In this document: in pieces, positions 24,308 to 33,034 of the stretch
Layout of the letters: the number at the start of each line of letters is the position of its first letter
Position numbering within the stretch: the first letter of the stretch is position 1
Origin: Candidatus Poribacteria bacterium
GTDB taxonomy: Bacteria > Poribacteria > WGA-4E > WGA-3G
Direction: 5' to 3'
Length of the DNA stretch: 33,034 nucleotides
Assembly: GCA_028818705.1 (NCBI GenBank)
Contig: JAPPNJ010000050.1
Coordinates: 1 to 33,034, forward strand
Position numbers and translations under genes: made by a program
The notes under the pieces: generated by a model
Told to the model about the DNA's origin: nothing
What the model saw: only the letters and a program-made list of their open reading frames with translations
The model's database searches: none

Positions 24308-24375
24308 GGAATGCCACACGTGCATTCCAACGATAATCCCGCAAATCTTAAAATCCGGTAAATCCTGATTCAGAC
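24308..24375 (+). repeat. GGAATGC hairpin and 24-nt dispersed repeat, copy 3
   Basis: A GGAATGC/GCATTCC hairpin (24308-24328) resembles that at 1427-1444. The 24-mer at 24352-24375 is copy 3 of the repeat seen at 6651 and 11079. Region 24210-24480 contains no gene I recognise. Confidence 0.55.
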
Positions 24376-24410
24376 AATTAAGATTTAACTTGTGTACATC
24401 TCCACTTTCA

Positions 24411-24419
24411 TGGTATACT
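24411..24419 (+). promoter_or_regulatory. Promoter for the DUF1549/DUF1553 gene
   Basis: Extended -10 TGG-TATACT with TTGTGT at 24390-24395 (18-bp spacing). The flanking 16-mer is identical to 19567-19582. The predicted leader is about 100 nt. Confidence 0.5.
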
Positions 24420-24522
24420 ATCGAAAAATCTGAAGATGGTAGAACTTACGTCAACATAGCGAGTTGGGAATGGGCGGGCAGTGTGGCATCGCCCGGATAG
24501 AAAAATGGAGGAACATTCTGTA

Positions 24523-27500
24523 ATGTCACAAACACTGCTATCACGTTTAGACGGTTCAATATGCGTTCGCAAGGGTTTTATGAGCCTTATCCTATTTCTG
24601 CTGGGACTCACTGTCGCACTGCAACCTGCCGATGCCGAGAAACTTCGGTTCGATCGAGATATTCTGCCGATATTGTCGGATAAATGTTTCGCCTGTCACG
24701 GTCCCGATCCAGCAGTACGGCAAGCCGATCTGCGGCTTGACACAAAAGAGGGTGCCTTTTCTGCACCAAGCGGTTATCCAATTATTATTCCAGGGGAACC
24801 GGAAAACAGTGAACTGGTCCTGCGGATAACACACGAAGACATTGACCAGCGAATGCCACCGCAGATCTCCAATCGGCAGCCGACACAAGAACAGATTGAC
24901 ACGCTCATCCAATGGATTGCTGAAGGTGCCGAATGGGAAGAGCATTGGGTATATAATCTGCCGGAACGGATTGATCCGCCAAGTGTCAAGGATACGTCTT
25001 GGATCCACAATCCTATCGATGCCTTTATACTCGGAAAATTAGAAACAGAAGGTCTCACGCCATCGGGGGAAGCTGATAGACGCACCCTTATCCGCCGCTT
25101 ATATTTCGATCTGACTGGGCTGTTGCCTACACCCGCTGAGGTGGATCAGTTTCTAAAAGATAAGAATCCGGATGCCTACGAATTGCTGGTTGACAGGCTT
25201 CTGTCTAAACCGCAGTACGGCGAACGGATGGCGATGTACTGGCTTGATCTGGTGCGCTATGCTGATACAAGTGGATACCACGCTGACGAAAATGTGAGTA
25301 TCTGGCCCTATCGGGACTATGTGATAAAAGCGTTTAACGATAACATGCCTTTCGATCAATTTACGGTCGAAAATCTCGCAGGCGATCTCTTGCCAAATCC
25401 AACACCAACACAAAAAGTCGCTGCCGGCTATAACCGCTTGAATCAGACAACCTCAGAAGGCGGCGCACAAGCGAAGGAGTATCTCGCAATTTATGCCGCA
25501 GACAGAGTCCGCACAACAGCGTCTGTCTGGTTAGGTGCCACGCTTGGCTGTGCACAGTGTCACGACCACAAGTTCGATCCGTATACCGCGAAGGATTTTT
25601 ACAGCTTCGCAGCGTTTTTTGCTGATATCGAGGGACCGGGGGTATATCCCGGTAGAAGCAAGTGGGAACCGGTTGTGATGCTCCCGACTCCCGAACAAGA
25701 ATTGATGCGCCAGGATATTGGCGACGAATTGACAAAATTGCAGCAGGTATTCAAGGCATCATCACCAAGATTAGAAGCCGAACAGGCGGAATGGGAAGCC
25801 GAAGTGCTTTCTCTTCTCGGTGCAAGAGAACTTGCCGATTTCGCGTGGGTGGACGATGCCCAAGCAAACGGGGGTAGAACGGAAGGGACGTGGGAGTTCG
25901 TCGGTAAAGATGAAGTACCTGTTTTCAGTAAACGCCTATCCCGTCGGCAAACGGCAGCACCTGAACAGACAATTCAGCACAGTTTCCGGAACGCAAATCG
26001 AACATTCACTGTTGCTGAAGAGGATCAACTGTTTGCCTATGTTTGGCTTGACCCAGAAGCACCTCCAGAAACAATTATGCTCCAATGGAACGACGGAACT
26101 TGGGATCACCGCGCATTTTGGGGTGAAGACAAAATTAATTTCGGTGAGATTGGAAGTGACACGCCTGCCCATAAGCCGATGGGACCGCTGCCTACACTCG
26201 GCGAGTGGGTGCGTCTGGAGGTAGATCCAGCGGATGTGGGATTGGAACCGGAAAGTGTCTTAAACGGCATGGCTTTCGTACAGTATAGTGGTACTGCTTA
26301 TTGGGACCTCGCTGGTGTCGCAACGACCCGTGGTTCGGCAGTGAAACACACGCATACTGAAGCAGTTATTAAAGCAATGCAGGTGCCTGCTTCTGTCAGG
26401 ACGACCAGCCAGCGCGAACAGATTGCAGAAGAGTATCGTCGCATCACGCCGGCACTTGACGGCATCCGTAATCAGATTGCGAATTTGCAGAAACAGAAAA
26501 CTGACCTCGAAGCAGAGATTCCCTTCTCGCTCACAACCGTGTCTACGCTGCCCCGGACAACCCGTGTATTACCGAGAGGCAACTGGATGGACGATTCCGG
26601 TGAGATTGTCGAGCCGATGATACCGTCTTTCCTTGGCGATCTGGGTATCAAAAACCGCCGTCCAACCCGATTGGAACTTGCTCAGTGGGTAATATCAAGA
26701 GAAAACCCGTTGACTGCTCGTGCCTTTGTAAACCGGGTCTGGGCACTCTACTTCGGAACGGGATTATCCCGCGTCTTAGACGATCTTGGCGCACAAGGTG
26801 AACCGCCAGTGCATCCTGAATTGCTTGATTGGCTCGCTGTGGAATTTATGGAGAGTGGATGGAACGTCAAACATATCGTGAAACTTATGGTCACCTCAAG
26901 CACTTATCGGCAATCCTCGAAACCGAATGAGGTATTGGACGAAAAGGATGCTTACAACCGTTTACTTGCTCGCCAATCGCGCTGGAGACTCGATGCAGAG
27001 GTAGTTCGCGATAACGCACTGTTTTTGAGTGCCCTTCTTATCCCTAAAATCGGTGGTCCAAGTGTGAGACCTTACCAGCCAGTAGGGTATTACTCGAACC
27101 TAAACTTCCCAAAGCGGGTCTACGTCCACGATACAGGAGAAAACCAATATCGCCGCGGACTATATACACATTGGCAGCGCACTTTCCTGCACCCAAGCAT
27201 GATGGCGTTTGATGCCCCGAGTCGTCAGGAGTGTACCGCCGAACGCGCTGCCTCAAACACGCCAATGCAAGCGTTGACTTTACTCAACGACCCAACTTAT
27301 GTTGAAGCTGCGCGTGTCTTTGCGGCACGGATTATCCAAGAGGGTGGCGAATCCGTCACTGAGCGTATCAATTGGGCATACCAGTGGACTTTGTCTCGTC
27401 TACCGGAACCGAAAGAATTAGAGATTATAACTGCTCTCTATGAGAAACATCAAGCCGAGTATACTGCCAATCTTGATGATGCTGATGCGTTAGTTGCAAC

Positions 27501-27606
27501 AGGCGAAGCTCCAGTGTTGGAAGGTGTTGAGCATGATCAATTAGCCGCGTGGACTTCTGTAGCGCGGGTAATACTGAATTTGCATGAGACGATTACGCGA
27601 TATTAG
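24523..27606 (+). CDS. PSCyt1/DUF1549/DUF1553 protein
   Basis: A 1027-residue envelope protein. A hydrophobic signal (LILFLLGLTVAL) is followed by a C-F-A-C-H heme site (C55-H59) in the PSCyt1 domain. DUF1549 spans about 160-370 and includes GCAQCHDHKFDP, a second C-x-x-C-H. A beta-rich insert with jelly-roll-like sequence spans about 455-590. DUF1553 follows (RPTRLELAQWVISRENPLTARAFVNRVW, from about 711). Such proteins, first noted in Planctomycetes, are paired with DUF1501 proteins and proposed to work in polysaccharide use; the function is unproven. GGAGGAA at 24507-24513 supports this ATG. DUF1501 follows 54 bp downstream. Confidence 0.9.
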   Translation: MSQTLLSRLDGSICVRKGFMSLILFLLGLTVALQPADAEKLRFDRDILPILSDKCFACHGPDPAVRQADLRLDTKEGAFSAPSGYPIIIPGEPENSELVLRITHEDIDQRMPPQISNRQPTQEQIDTLIQWIAEGAEWEEHWVYNLPERIDPPSVKDTSWIHNPIDAFILGKLETEGLTPSGEADRRTLIRRLYFDLTGLLPTPAEVDQFLKDKNPDAYELLVDRLLSKPQYGERMAMYWLDLVRYADTSGYHADENVSIWPYRDYVIKAFNDNMPFDQFTVENLAGDLLPNPTPTQKVAAGYNRLNQTTSEGGAQAKEYLAIYAADRVRTTASVWLGATLGCAQCHDHKFDPYTAKDFYSFAAFFADIEGPGVYPGRSKWEPVVMLPTPEQELMRQDIGDELTKLQQVFKASSPRLEAEQAEWEAEVLSLLGARELADFAWVDDAQANGGRTEGTWEFVGKDEVPVFSKRLSRRQTAAPEQTIQHSFRNANRTFTVAEEDQLFAYVWLDPEAPPETIMLQWNDGTWDHRAFWGEDKINFGEIGSDTPAHKPMGPLPTLGEWVRLEVDPADVGLEPESVLNGMAFVQYSGTAYWDLAGVATTRGSAVKHTHTEAVIKAMQVPASVRTTSQREQIAEEYRRITPALDGIRNQIANLQKQKTDLEAEIPFSLTTVSTLPRTTRVLPRGNWMDDSGEIVEPMIPSFLGDLGIKNRRPTRLELAQWVISRENPLTARAFVNRVWALYFGTGLSRVLDDLGAQGEPPVHPELLDWLAVEFMESGWNVKHIVKLMVTSSTYRQSSKPNEVLDEKDAYNRLLARQSRWRLDAEVVRDNALFLSALLIPKIGGPSVRPYQPVGYYSNLNFPKRVYVHDTGENQYRRGLYTHWQRTFLHPSMMAFDAPSRQECTAERAASNTPMQALTLLNDPTYVEAARVFAARIIQEGGESVTERINWAYQWTLSRLPEPKELEIITALYEKHQAEYTANLDDADALVATGEAPVLEGVEHDQLAAWTSVARVILNLHETITRY

Positions 27607-27660
27607 AGTTGTGTGATTTGGAGTCCGTAACATTGTGATAGTGAACAGGAGGTCTTAGGT

Positions 27661-29100
27661 ATGGCTATAGATATTCATGAAGAAACCAATCTTCGTCTTA
27701 CACGGCGGACGTTTCTGGGAAAAACCGCGCGGGGTGTCGGGTCGCTTGCTCTTGCATCTTTGCTGAGCCCGTCAATTATCAATGCCGCGACGGAAATTGA
27801 ACGTTGGCCCGGAATTATTACCACACCGCATGTGCCACCGAAAGCAAAGCGCATTATCCATCTCTGTATGGCTGGCGGTCCGTCGCATCTGGAGACTTTA
27901 GACTACAAGCCGAAACTCGCAGAGCTGCACGGACAACCGATGCCAAAGTCTTTCACCGAAGGACAACCGATTGCGCAGCTCCAAGGACAAGCGGATTCGC
28001 TCAAATGCCTCGGGCCCACACATGAATTCAAGAAGTGGGGGCAATCAGGGCAGGAGATGAGTACGGCGTTTCCACATATCGGTAGTCTCGCCGACGACAT
28101 CTGTATCGTACGTTCCCTGAAAACCGAGCAAATTAATCACGATCCAGCGCATACCTTCATGAACACTGGCACTGCAATCGCAGGCAGACCGAGTATGGGT
28201 TCGTGGCTACTCTACGGACTTGGCAGTGAAAATGAGAACCTACCGGGTTACGTCGTTCTTACCTCTTCCGGGGGCGGTCAAGACCAGCCGATCGCAACGC
28301 GGCAGTGGCACAGTGGGTTTCTCCCAGGGCAGTTTCAAGGCGTCCAGTTCCACTCGACCGGTGATCCTGTTCACTACGTCACCAACCCTGACGGCGTGAG
28401 CACGGAACAGCAGCGGGATGTTGTGGATACTGTACAAACCCTAAACGGTATGCTCAACGAGACCGTAGACGATCCCTCGATCGCGACGCGTATTAGCCAG
28501 TACGAGATGGCGTTCCGAATGCAGACCAGCGTTCCAGAGTTGACGGACATCTCGAAAGAACCACAACACATTCTCGATATGTACGGCGCAGAACCGGGAG
28601 ATGGCTCTTATGCCTCAAACTGTCTGCTGGCGCGACGATTAGCGGAACGCGGTGTTCGGTTTATCCAGCTTTACCATCGCGGTTGGGATCATCACGGCGG
28701 CATTGAGGACGCTATTAAGACAACCTCTGGTTATGTCGATAAAGCGACCGCTGCGCTCGTCAACGATCTGAAACAGCGCGGCATGTTAGACGACACCTTA
28801 GTGATTTGGGGTGGCGAATTTGGTCGAACACCGATGGCGCAAGGCACCGGGCGCGATCACCACATCAAGGGATTTTCGATGTGGATGGCTGGCGGTGGAA
28901 TCAAAGGCGGGATTAGTTACGGCAACACCGATGAGTTGGGATATAATTCCGTTGAGAATATCGTTCATGTCCATGACTTCCATGCCACAATGCTCCACCT
29001 CTTCGGGATAAACCACGAAAAACTGGTCTACCGCTTCCAAGGACGAGACTTCCGCCTCACCGATGTGCACGGGCATGTCGTCCGCGACATTTTGACTTAG
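27661..29100 (+). CDS. Tat-exported DUF1501 protein
   Basis: A 479-residue protein with a twin-arginine signal (RRTFLGKTARG) and a hydrophobic stretch after it. The body has the DUF1501 signature: GWDHHGGIEDAIK, then TLVIWGGEFGRTPMAQGTGRDHH. These belong to the alkaline phosphatase/sulfatase superfamily but lack an obvious formylglycine cysteine. It is the standard partner of the preceding DUF1549/DUF1553 gene. GGAGG precedes the ATG. It is likely the second gene of the operon. Confidence 0.92.
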   Translation: MAIDIHEETNLRLTRRTFLGKTARGVGSLALASLLSPSIINAATEIERWPGIITTPHVPPKAKRIIHLCMAGGPSHLETLDYKPKLAELHGQPMPKSFTEGQPIAQLQGQADSLKCLGPTHEFKKWGQSGQEMSTAFPHIGSLADDICIVRSLKTEQINHDPAHTFMNTGTAIAGRPSMGSWLLYGLGSENENLPGYVVLTSSGGGQDQPIATRQWHSGFLPGQFQGVQFHSTGDPVHYVTNPDGVSTEQQRDVVDTVQTLNGMLNETVDDPSIATRISQYEMAFRMQTSVPELTDISKEPQHILDMYGAEPGDGSYASNCLLARRLAERGVRFIQLYHRGWDHHGGIEDAIKTTSGYVDKATAALVNDLKQRGMLDDTLVIWGGEFGRTPMAQGTGRDHHIKGFSMWMAGGGIKGGISYGNTDELGYNSVENIVHVHDFHATMLHLFGINHEKLVYRFQGRDFRLTDVHGHVVRDILT

Positions 29101-29107
29101 GATAGTA

Positions 29108-29124
29108 GGCACACGCCGTGTGCC
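29108..29124. repeat. GGCACAC/GTGTGCC hairpin
   Basis: A 7-bp stem with loop GCC, preceded by TAGTA. It lies 8 bp after the DUF1501 stop. No T-run follows, so it is a weak terminator or dispersed palindrome. Confidence 0.5.
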
Positions 29125-29156
29125 GTCAACAATGGTGAGGTCATAAAGTAATTTGC

Positions 29157-30440
29157 ATGAAAAAAGCAGATAGACTTTTAGTGTACATCTCGTTCTTGTT
29201 GTTTTTAACGGTATCTGTCTTTGGCGACGGGCTCCCTATGGTGGAGCCTGAAGCGGTTGGACTTTCTACCGATAGGCTCTCAAGAATTGATAAAGTAATG
29301 GAGACGCACGTCGCTCAGCAGAAAATCGCTGGCAGTATTACATTGCTGGCTCGACACGGAAAGATCGCACATCTTGGCGTTTACGGTATGATGGATGTCG
29401 AAGTGGGGAAGCCAATGAAACCCGATACTATTTTCCGTATTGCGTCAATGACGAAACCGATCACAAGTGTCGCTGTAATGATGCTCTATGAAGAGGGACA
29501 TTTTCGGTTGAACGAGCCGGTCTCAAAATTCATTCCGGCTTTCAAGGAGATGCTTGTGCTGCCGCCGGAAGATGCTGAAGATTTAACGCAACCTGTACCC
29601 GCAACAGAGCAGATTACAATTTGGAACCTGCTCACCCACACCGACGGTCTAACGTATCACTGGAATGAGCGTTTAGGTCCACAATACGCCGCTGCGGATA
29701 TAACCCACGGGCTTCTTCAGGATGAGAGCATCCTCGCTGAGAAAATGAAAATCTTGGCAACTATTCCCTTATTGCATCAACCAGGGGCTGAATTTGAATA
29801 CGGGCTGTCAATAGATTTGCTCGGTTACCTCGTTGAAGTCATATCTGGGATGTCGCTCGATGCATTTTTCTCTGAGCGTATCTTCAAACCACTGGGCATG
29901 AAGGACACACACTTTTTTATACCTGAAGCGAAACGTGAACGGATTGCAACGGTATATGAGCGAACCAAAGATGGTCCGATAACGCGAAAGTCCAAGGAAC
30001 CGACGGTAGATGGGTCGCTGATCTATTCGACTGATTATCCCTACAACGGTCCACGCACCTATTTCTCTGGCGGTGGTGGGTTAGTATCCACTGTCTCTGA
30101 TTATGCTCGTTTTGCGCAAATGATGCTCAACGGTGGGAAACTTGGCGGTGTCCGATTATTAAGCCGAAAAACTGTTGAATTGATGACTATAAATCAGCTC
30201 GCCAAGATGGATGTCGATTTTGGGTTCGGTTTAGGCTTTGGCGTTGTCCGAGACGAATCAGACCTTAATGAGATTGGGTCAGTTGGACGGTTTGGCTGGG
30301 GCGGTTTCTTCTTTACCAGTTTCTTCATTGACCCGCAGGAACAGATGATTGGTATTTTCATGTGTCAATTACATCCCAGCGGTGGTTTGGATCTCGGAGA
30401 GAGAGTTCGTATCCTCTGCTACCAAGCTATCGCCGATTGA
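29157..30440 (+). CDS. Serine beta-lactamase-like hydrolase (class C/EstB-type)
   Basis: A 427-residue exported protein. A signal peptide (LLVYISFLLFLTVSVFG) is followed by the nucleophile motif S97-M-T-K100 in RIASMTKPITS. EFEYGLSIDLLGYL marks the second (YxN-like) site; the strict N is absent. GWGGFFFTSF marks the third site. Related proteins are carboxylesterases and peptidases as often as beta-lactamases, so resistance should not be assumed. There is no strong ribosome site. It lies 56 bp downstream of the DUF1501 gene, on the same strand. Confidence 0.87.
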   Translation: MKKADRLLVYISFLLFLTVSVFGDGLPMVEPEAVGLSTDRLSRIDKVMETHVAQQKIAGSITLLARHGKIAHLGVYGMMDVEVGKPMKPDTIFRIASMTKPITSVAVMMLYEEGHFRLNEPVSKFIPAFKEMLVLPPEDAEDLTQPVPATEQITIWNLLTHTDGLTYHWNERLGPQYAAADITHGLLQDESILAEKMKILATIPLLHQPGAEFEYGLSIDLLGYLVEVISGMSLDAFFSERIFKPLGMKDTHFFIPEAKRERIATVYERTKDGPITRKSKEPTVDGSLIYSTDYPYNGPRTYFSGGGGLVSTVSDYARFAQMMLNGGKLGGVRLLSRKTVELMTINQLAKMDVDFGFGLGFGVVRDESDLNEIGSVGRFGWGGFFFTSFFIDPQEQMIGIFMCQLHPSGGLDLGERVRILCYQAIAD

Positions 30441-30515
30441 AATTGAGATTGTCAACCAGAAACGACTTATAGAGTAAAATCTACAGCAAATAGCACAGGA
30501 AGGAAATTAACCAAT

Positions 30516-31547
30516 ATGCTAAGAGAACTCATTGCACCCGCCCAAGAACAAGTCGCTTTCCGAGAATATGAAAGCCAACCCTTACAGGCTAACGAAATTC
30601 GGGTCAAGAGTCAGTTTGGTGCCGCCAAACACGGTTCGGAGATGGCATCATATAAGGGTTATGCGGGCCCACGCGGTGGCTACGATGGAGAATATAAAAT
30701 CTTCCGAGAAAACGGCACCGGAATGGTGAGCTATCCCTCAGGGCTTGGGAACATGTGTGTTGGCGAGGTAACCGAAGTTGGAACGGACGTTACCGATGTC
30801 AAGGTCGGAGAACGCGTTTTTCGGCACAGCTCTTTCCGTGAAGAACACGTTTGGGATGCCGCAGGAGTCCGGAAACTGCCTGACGGTGTGCCTTGGCAGG
30901 CAGCCGTCTGTCTGGATCCGACAGATTTTGCCTTGGGTGCGGTGCGCGACGGTCATATCCGCATTGGTGATGCCGTGGCAGTCTTCGGAATGGGTGGCAT
31001 CGGACTGATGGCACTGCAGCTCGCCAAGTTAGCGGGTGCTTACCCGGTGATTGGTGTTGATCCGCTCGAATTGCGCCGCAATGTAGCTCTCGAATGTGGT
31101 GCGGATATGGTCATTGATCCAACGACAGATGATGCCGGTTTGGAGATTAAAAAAGCCACTAACAAGCGTGGTGCCGATGTTTGCATTGAATACAGTGGTC
31201 ACCATACAGCACTACAAGCAGCTATCCGCGGCGTGACGTATTTAGGAACAGTTGTAGCTGGCGCATGGCCCGGGATCTATCCCGCAGGATTAGATCTCGG
31301 CGCGGAGGCACATTTCAATCGACCGACGATTATCTTCTCACGCGCCTGTAGCGAACCCAACCCTGAATATCCAAATTGGGACGAAGGTAGACTTTTTGAA
31401 ATCAGTTGGCGGCTCCTTTGCGACGGCAGCCTGAAATCTGAACCAGTCATACACCCTGTAGTCAACTTTGACGCTCTGTTAGACGAGTACCCAAAGATCG
31501 CAACTCACCCGGGTGAGAACGTAAAATTAGGCGTTCGATTCGCATAA
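30516..31547 (+). CDS. Zinc-free MDR dehydrogenase-like protein
   Basis: A 343-residue medium-chain reductase/dehydrogenase with NAD motif FGMGGIGLMALQLAKLAGA followed by GVDPLELRR. The position of the catalytic zinc Cys reads KHGSEM, and no GHE motif is found, so the catalytic zinc is probably missing. C-terminal GTVVAGAWPGIYPAG fits the family. The substrate is unknown. GGAAGGA lies 12 nt before the ATG. It is 75 bp downstream of the hydrolase gene. Confidence 0.85.
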   Translation: MLRELIAPAQEQVAFREYESQPLQANEIRVKSQFGAAKHGSEMASYKGYAGPRGGYDGEYKIFRENGTGMVSYPSGLGNMCVGEVTEVGTDVTDVKVGERVFRHSSFREEHVWDAAGVRKLPDGVPWQAAVCLDPTDFALGAVRDGHIRIGDAVAVFGMGGIGLMALQLAKLAGAYPVIGVDPLELRRNVALECGADMVIDPTTDDAGLEIKKATNKRGADVCIEYSGHHTALQAAIRGVTYLGTVVAGAWPGIYPAGLDLGAEAHFNRPTIIFSRACSEPNPEYPNWDEGRLFEISWRLLCDGSLKSEPVIHPVVNFDALLDEYPKIATHPGENVKLGVRFA

Positions 31548-31602
31548 CCAGATTTTCAGAAAACCCGATCATTGCATCTTTGGATTTTTCTATTACTTTG
31601 CT

Positions 31603-31623
31603 GGCGAGGTTTCTAACCTCGCC
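31603..31623. repeat. GGTT/AACC-core hairpin, copy 3
   Basis: A 9-bp stem GGCGAGGTT/AACCTCGCC with loop TCT. It lies between convergent genes and is without a T-run. Confidence 0.6.
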
Positions 31624-31632
31624 CGATTTCCA

Positions 31633-31746
31633 TCAGTCCAGATAACTGTCAGGTTGAAGGGAGCGATCAGGGATGAAGGGGCCATTAACGGTCACCATTT
31701 TACGGGAAGGCGCAGCGGTACTATAAACGGAGACCTCAAAACGAAT
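31633..31746 (-). pseudogene. Possible C-terminal remnant of a protein gene
   Basis: A 37-codon minus-strand frame from ATT after a TGA to the TGA at 31633-31635 reads protein-like (RFEVSVYSTAAPSRKM, then VTVNGPFIPDRSLQPD and SYLD). There is no start or ribosome site, and it lies downstream of the lipoprotein gene. It may be a decayed fragment; no family recognised. Confidence 0.25.
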
Positions 31747-31765
31747 TCAACCTTTCCGCCTTAAA

Positions 31766-32617
31766 TTATGCGTCTTCAATCAAAATAGCCCATATATTCG
31801 TTTTCGCTGGAATGGTTTCAGTTTCTGTTATACCTTCAATAAAAACCGTGATGGTATGAGAAGACCCTATTTGATATGAGGCATCAAAACCTGCACGATT
31901 TGTTACAAAGAAGGCCGTATCTTCGACATTTATATCTGAGGACATAACAATAGTGGTTCCGTCATCGCTTTTCCATATAACGACTCCTGTAACGATAACA
32001 GTTTTATGAACATGAGTCGTGCCACCTGCCTCAACATCCGCGATAATATCACTGAGCGTGACTTCAGTATCAAGTTTGGTCTCATGTGACCAAATGTTCG
32101 TGATTCCGGGTGTAGCAGTGGACTCTCTGATGTCTTTAATAAACAGAGTAAAGGTATATGAATTTCCTTCCTCGTAATTTGCCAGCGAACGAGTTTCATT
32201 AAAGGAAGTCACAAAAAAGTTGATTTTCTCACTATTTGTCAGGAGTGTTATCGCTTCTTGACCCGCGTCTGTGAGGTTAGCATGGACAGTCGCAGTGAGT
32301 GTCACAGTTTCACCGATATACTGTGTGCCTCCGTTGGCGACATCTGAGATAATATCCGCGACGGTTACCTCAACATCAGGTTCAGTTATATCGGATTGAG
32401 GTGTTCCGACCAAGACCGCCAGGATTTGGCTGTCGTTAACGTCTACCTCACTGAACTCGCGGTCGCCAATTTCAGAGCGTGGAAACACCTCGCCGACGAC
32501 ACAGAAGTTTTCTGAGCAGATAGGGTTTACCGCTTCGCAGCCAAAGAGTGTTCCACTCACCACGAGGCTGAGTAGCATGATGCCGTAGATGGTGAATTTG
32601 TTGAAATTAGGATTCAT
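31766..32617 (-). CDS. Lipoprotein with duplicated OB-like domain
   Basis: A 283-residue protein. The signal sequence ends in a lipobox-like L-F-G-C (C27), implying a lipid-anchored envelope protein. Two homologous domains follow. VTVADIISDVANGGTQYIGETVTLTATV at about residues 84-111 matches VTLSDIIADVEAGGTTHVHKTVIVTGVV further on, and both end with TNIW. The fold resembles small OB-type domains. No enzymatic motif is seen. AAGGAG lies 7 nt before the ATG. Confidence 0.8.
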   Translation of the reverse strand: MNPNFNKFTIYGIMLLSLVVSGTLFGCEAVNPICSENFCVVGEVFPRSEIGDREFSEVDVNDSQILAVLVGTPQSDITEPDVEVTVADIISDVANGGTQYIGETVTLTATVHANLTDAGQEAITLLTNSEKINFFVTSFNETRSLANYEEGNSYTFTLFIKDIRESTATPGITNIWSHETKLDTEVTLSDIIADVEAGGTTHVHKTVIVTGVVIWKSDDGTTIVMSSDINVEDTAFFVTNRAGFDASYQIGSSHTITVFIEGITETETIPAKTNIWAILIEDA

Positions 32618-32677
32618 ATAAGTCTCCTTATTTTAGATTGCATGACACAGCTAACATACTTTAGTTTAGATAATATG

Positions 32678-33034
32678 TCAACGCAACCCCGCCGCCCGCA
32701 ATACCGTTTCCTGAACTGTGAACTCATGATCGAGAGAACGATCAGGGGATTTCTCACCTCGAATATCAGCGACAAACGCTCGAAGGCTTTCGACATAACG
32801 CGGTCTCGGCTCCACAGGCACCGTCTGCCAACCTTTAGCGTAGCCATCTCGTTCTTCATCAAGACACAACCGCAATGCCGGTGGCTCAAGCGGCTCAAGA
32901 ATAGCACTCCCGCGTGTCCCGTAGACTTCCAATCGCCTTGATTTGCCCGAATCCACTTCCAACGCCGTAGACTCAAGAATTGCCAATGCTCTCGGATATT
33001 CAAATACAGCCGCTGTATTGTTCCGATACCACGG
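32678..33034 (-). CDS. Gfo/Idh/MocA-like oxidoreductase, partial
   Basis: The C-terminal 118 residues of a gene that runs off the window's right edge; the start lies outside. NNTAAVFEYPRALAILESTALE followed by RRLEVYGTRGSAILEPLE is typical of the second domain of Gfo/Idh/MocA proteins. FVADIRGEKSPDRSL near the end is also typical. The coenzyme domain is not in view. An in-frame TTG at 32986 is not the real start because the frame stays open to the edge with conserved sequence. Confidence 0.75.
   Translation of the reverse strand, partial: PWYRNNTAAVFEYPRALAILESTALEVDSGKSRRLEVYGTRGSAILEPLEPPALRLCLDEERDGYAKGWQTVPVEPRPRYVESLRAFVADIRGEKSPDRSLDHEFTVQETVLRAAGLR

Noticed and set aside
24109..24330. 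A 73-codon minus-strand frame over the ATPase promoter.
   Set aside because: It is composed of the tandem TTTAAAGTAT units and repeats, which give an artificial TLKYN repeat peptide.

Overview
This is a chromosomal stretch of a Gram-negative-type bacterium with about 50% GC. Its gene content is typical of Candidatus Poribacteria or of the Planctomycetes-like part of the PVC group: phytanoyl-CoA dioxygenases, a formylglycine sulfatase, a PSCyt1/DUF1549/DUF1553 protein paired with a Tat-exported DUF1501 protein, Gfo/Idh/MocA and MDR oxidoreductases, an enolase-superfamily enzyme, GH32 and PL22-like carbohydrate enzymes, and secreted LamG-like proteins. No rRNA, tRNA, CRISPR array, prophage or transposase gene was seen. 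The taxonomic call is inference from gene content.

Layout. 1-1.05 kb (minus): a TPR protein followed by a UGSC-family selenoprotein, read as one gene through an in-frame UGA backed by a SECIS-like hairpin. 1.6-3.7 kb (plus): an M14 metallopeptidase (TTG start) and an enolase-superfamily enzyme. 3.9-6.5 kb (minus): a PL22-like beta-propeller, a HicA/HicB toxin-antitoxin pair and a HAD hydrolase. 6.7-8.35 kb (plus): DUF58 and an orphan ABC ATPase. 8.4-10.9 kb (minus): a 3-hydroxyisobutyrate dehydrogenase-like enzyme and a GH32-like protein with unusual catalytic motifs. 11.3-16.1 kb: a secreted LamG protein, a large TPR protein (minus), a second secreted jelly-roll protein and a Gfo/Idh/MocA oxidoreductase. 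16.3-18.4 kb (minus): two MDR oxidoreductases. 18.7-22.1 kb (plus): two PhyH dioxygenases and a sulfatase. 22.2-24.1 kb (minus): a DUF234-type ATPase and a NUDIX hydrolase. 24.5-31.5 kb (plus): the DUF1549/DUF1553 plus DUF1501 pair, a serine beta-lactamase-like hydrolase and a zinc-less MDR. 31.7 kb to the end (minus): a lipoprotein with a duplicated domain and the C-terminal part of a second Gfo/Idh/MocA protein.

Most genes look like single or paired units for uptake, desulfation, oxidation and breakdown of carbohydrates, consistent with a polymer- or host-glycan-degrading lifestyle (inference). The most notable coding signal is the UGA-decoded UGSC protein.

The gaps between genes are rich in structured repeats not explained by any gene. 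They include two elements of exactly 135 bp with matching left and right ends, a family of GTT-loop hairpins whose stems covary, a second hairpin family with a GGTT/AACC core, paired 27-nt repeats with compensatory changes, a 24-nt dispersed repeat, and heptamer tandem arrays. Several promoters share an extended -10 (TGNTATACT).
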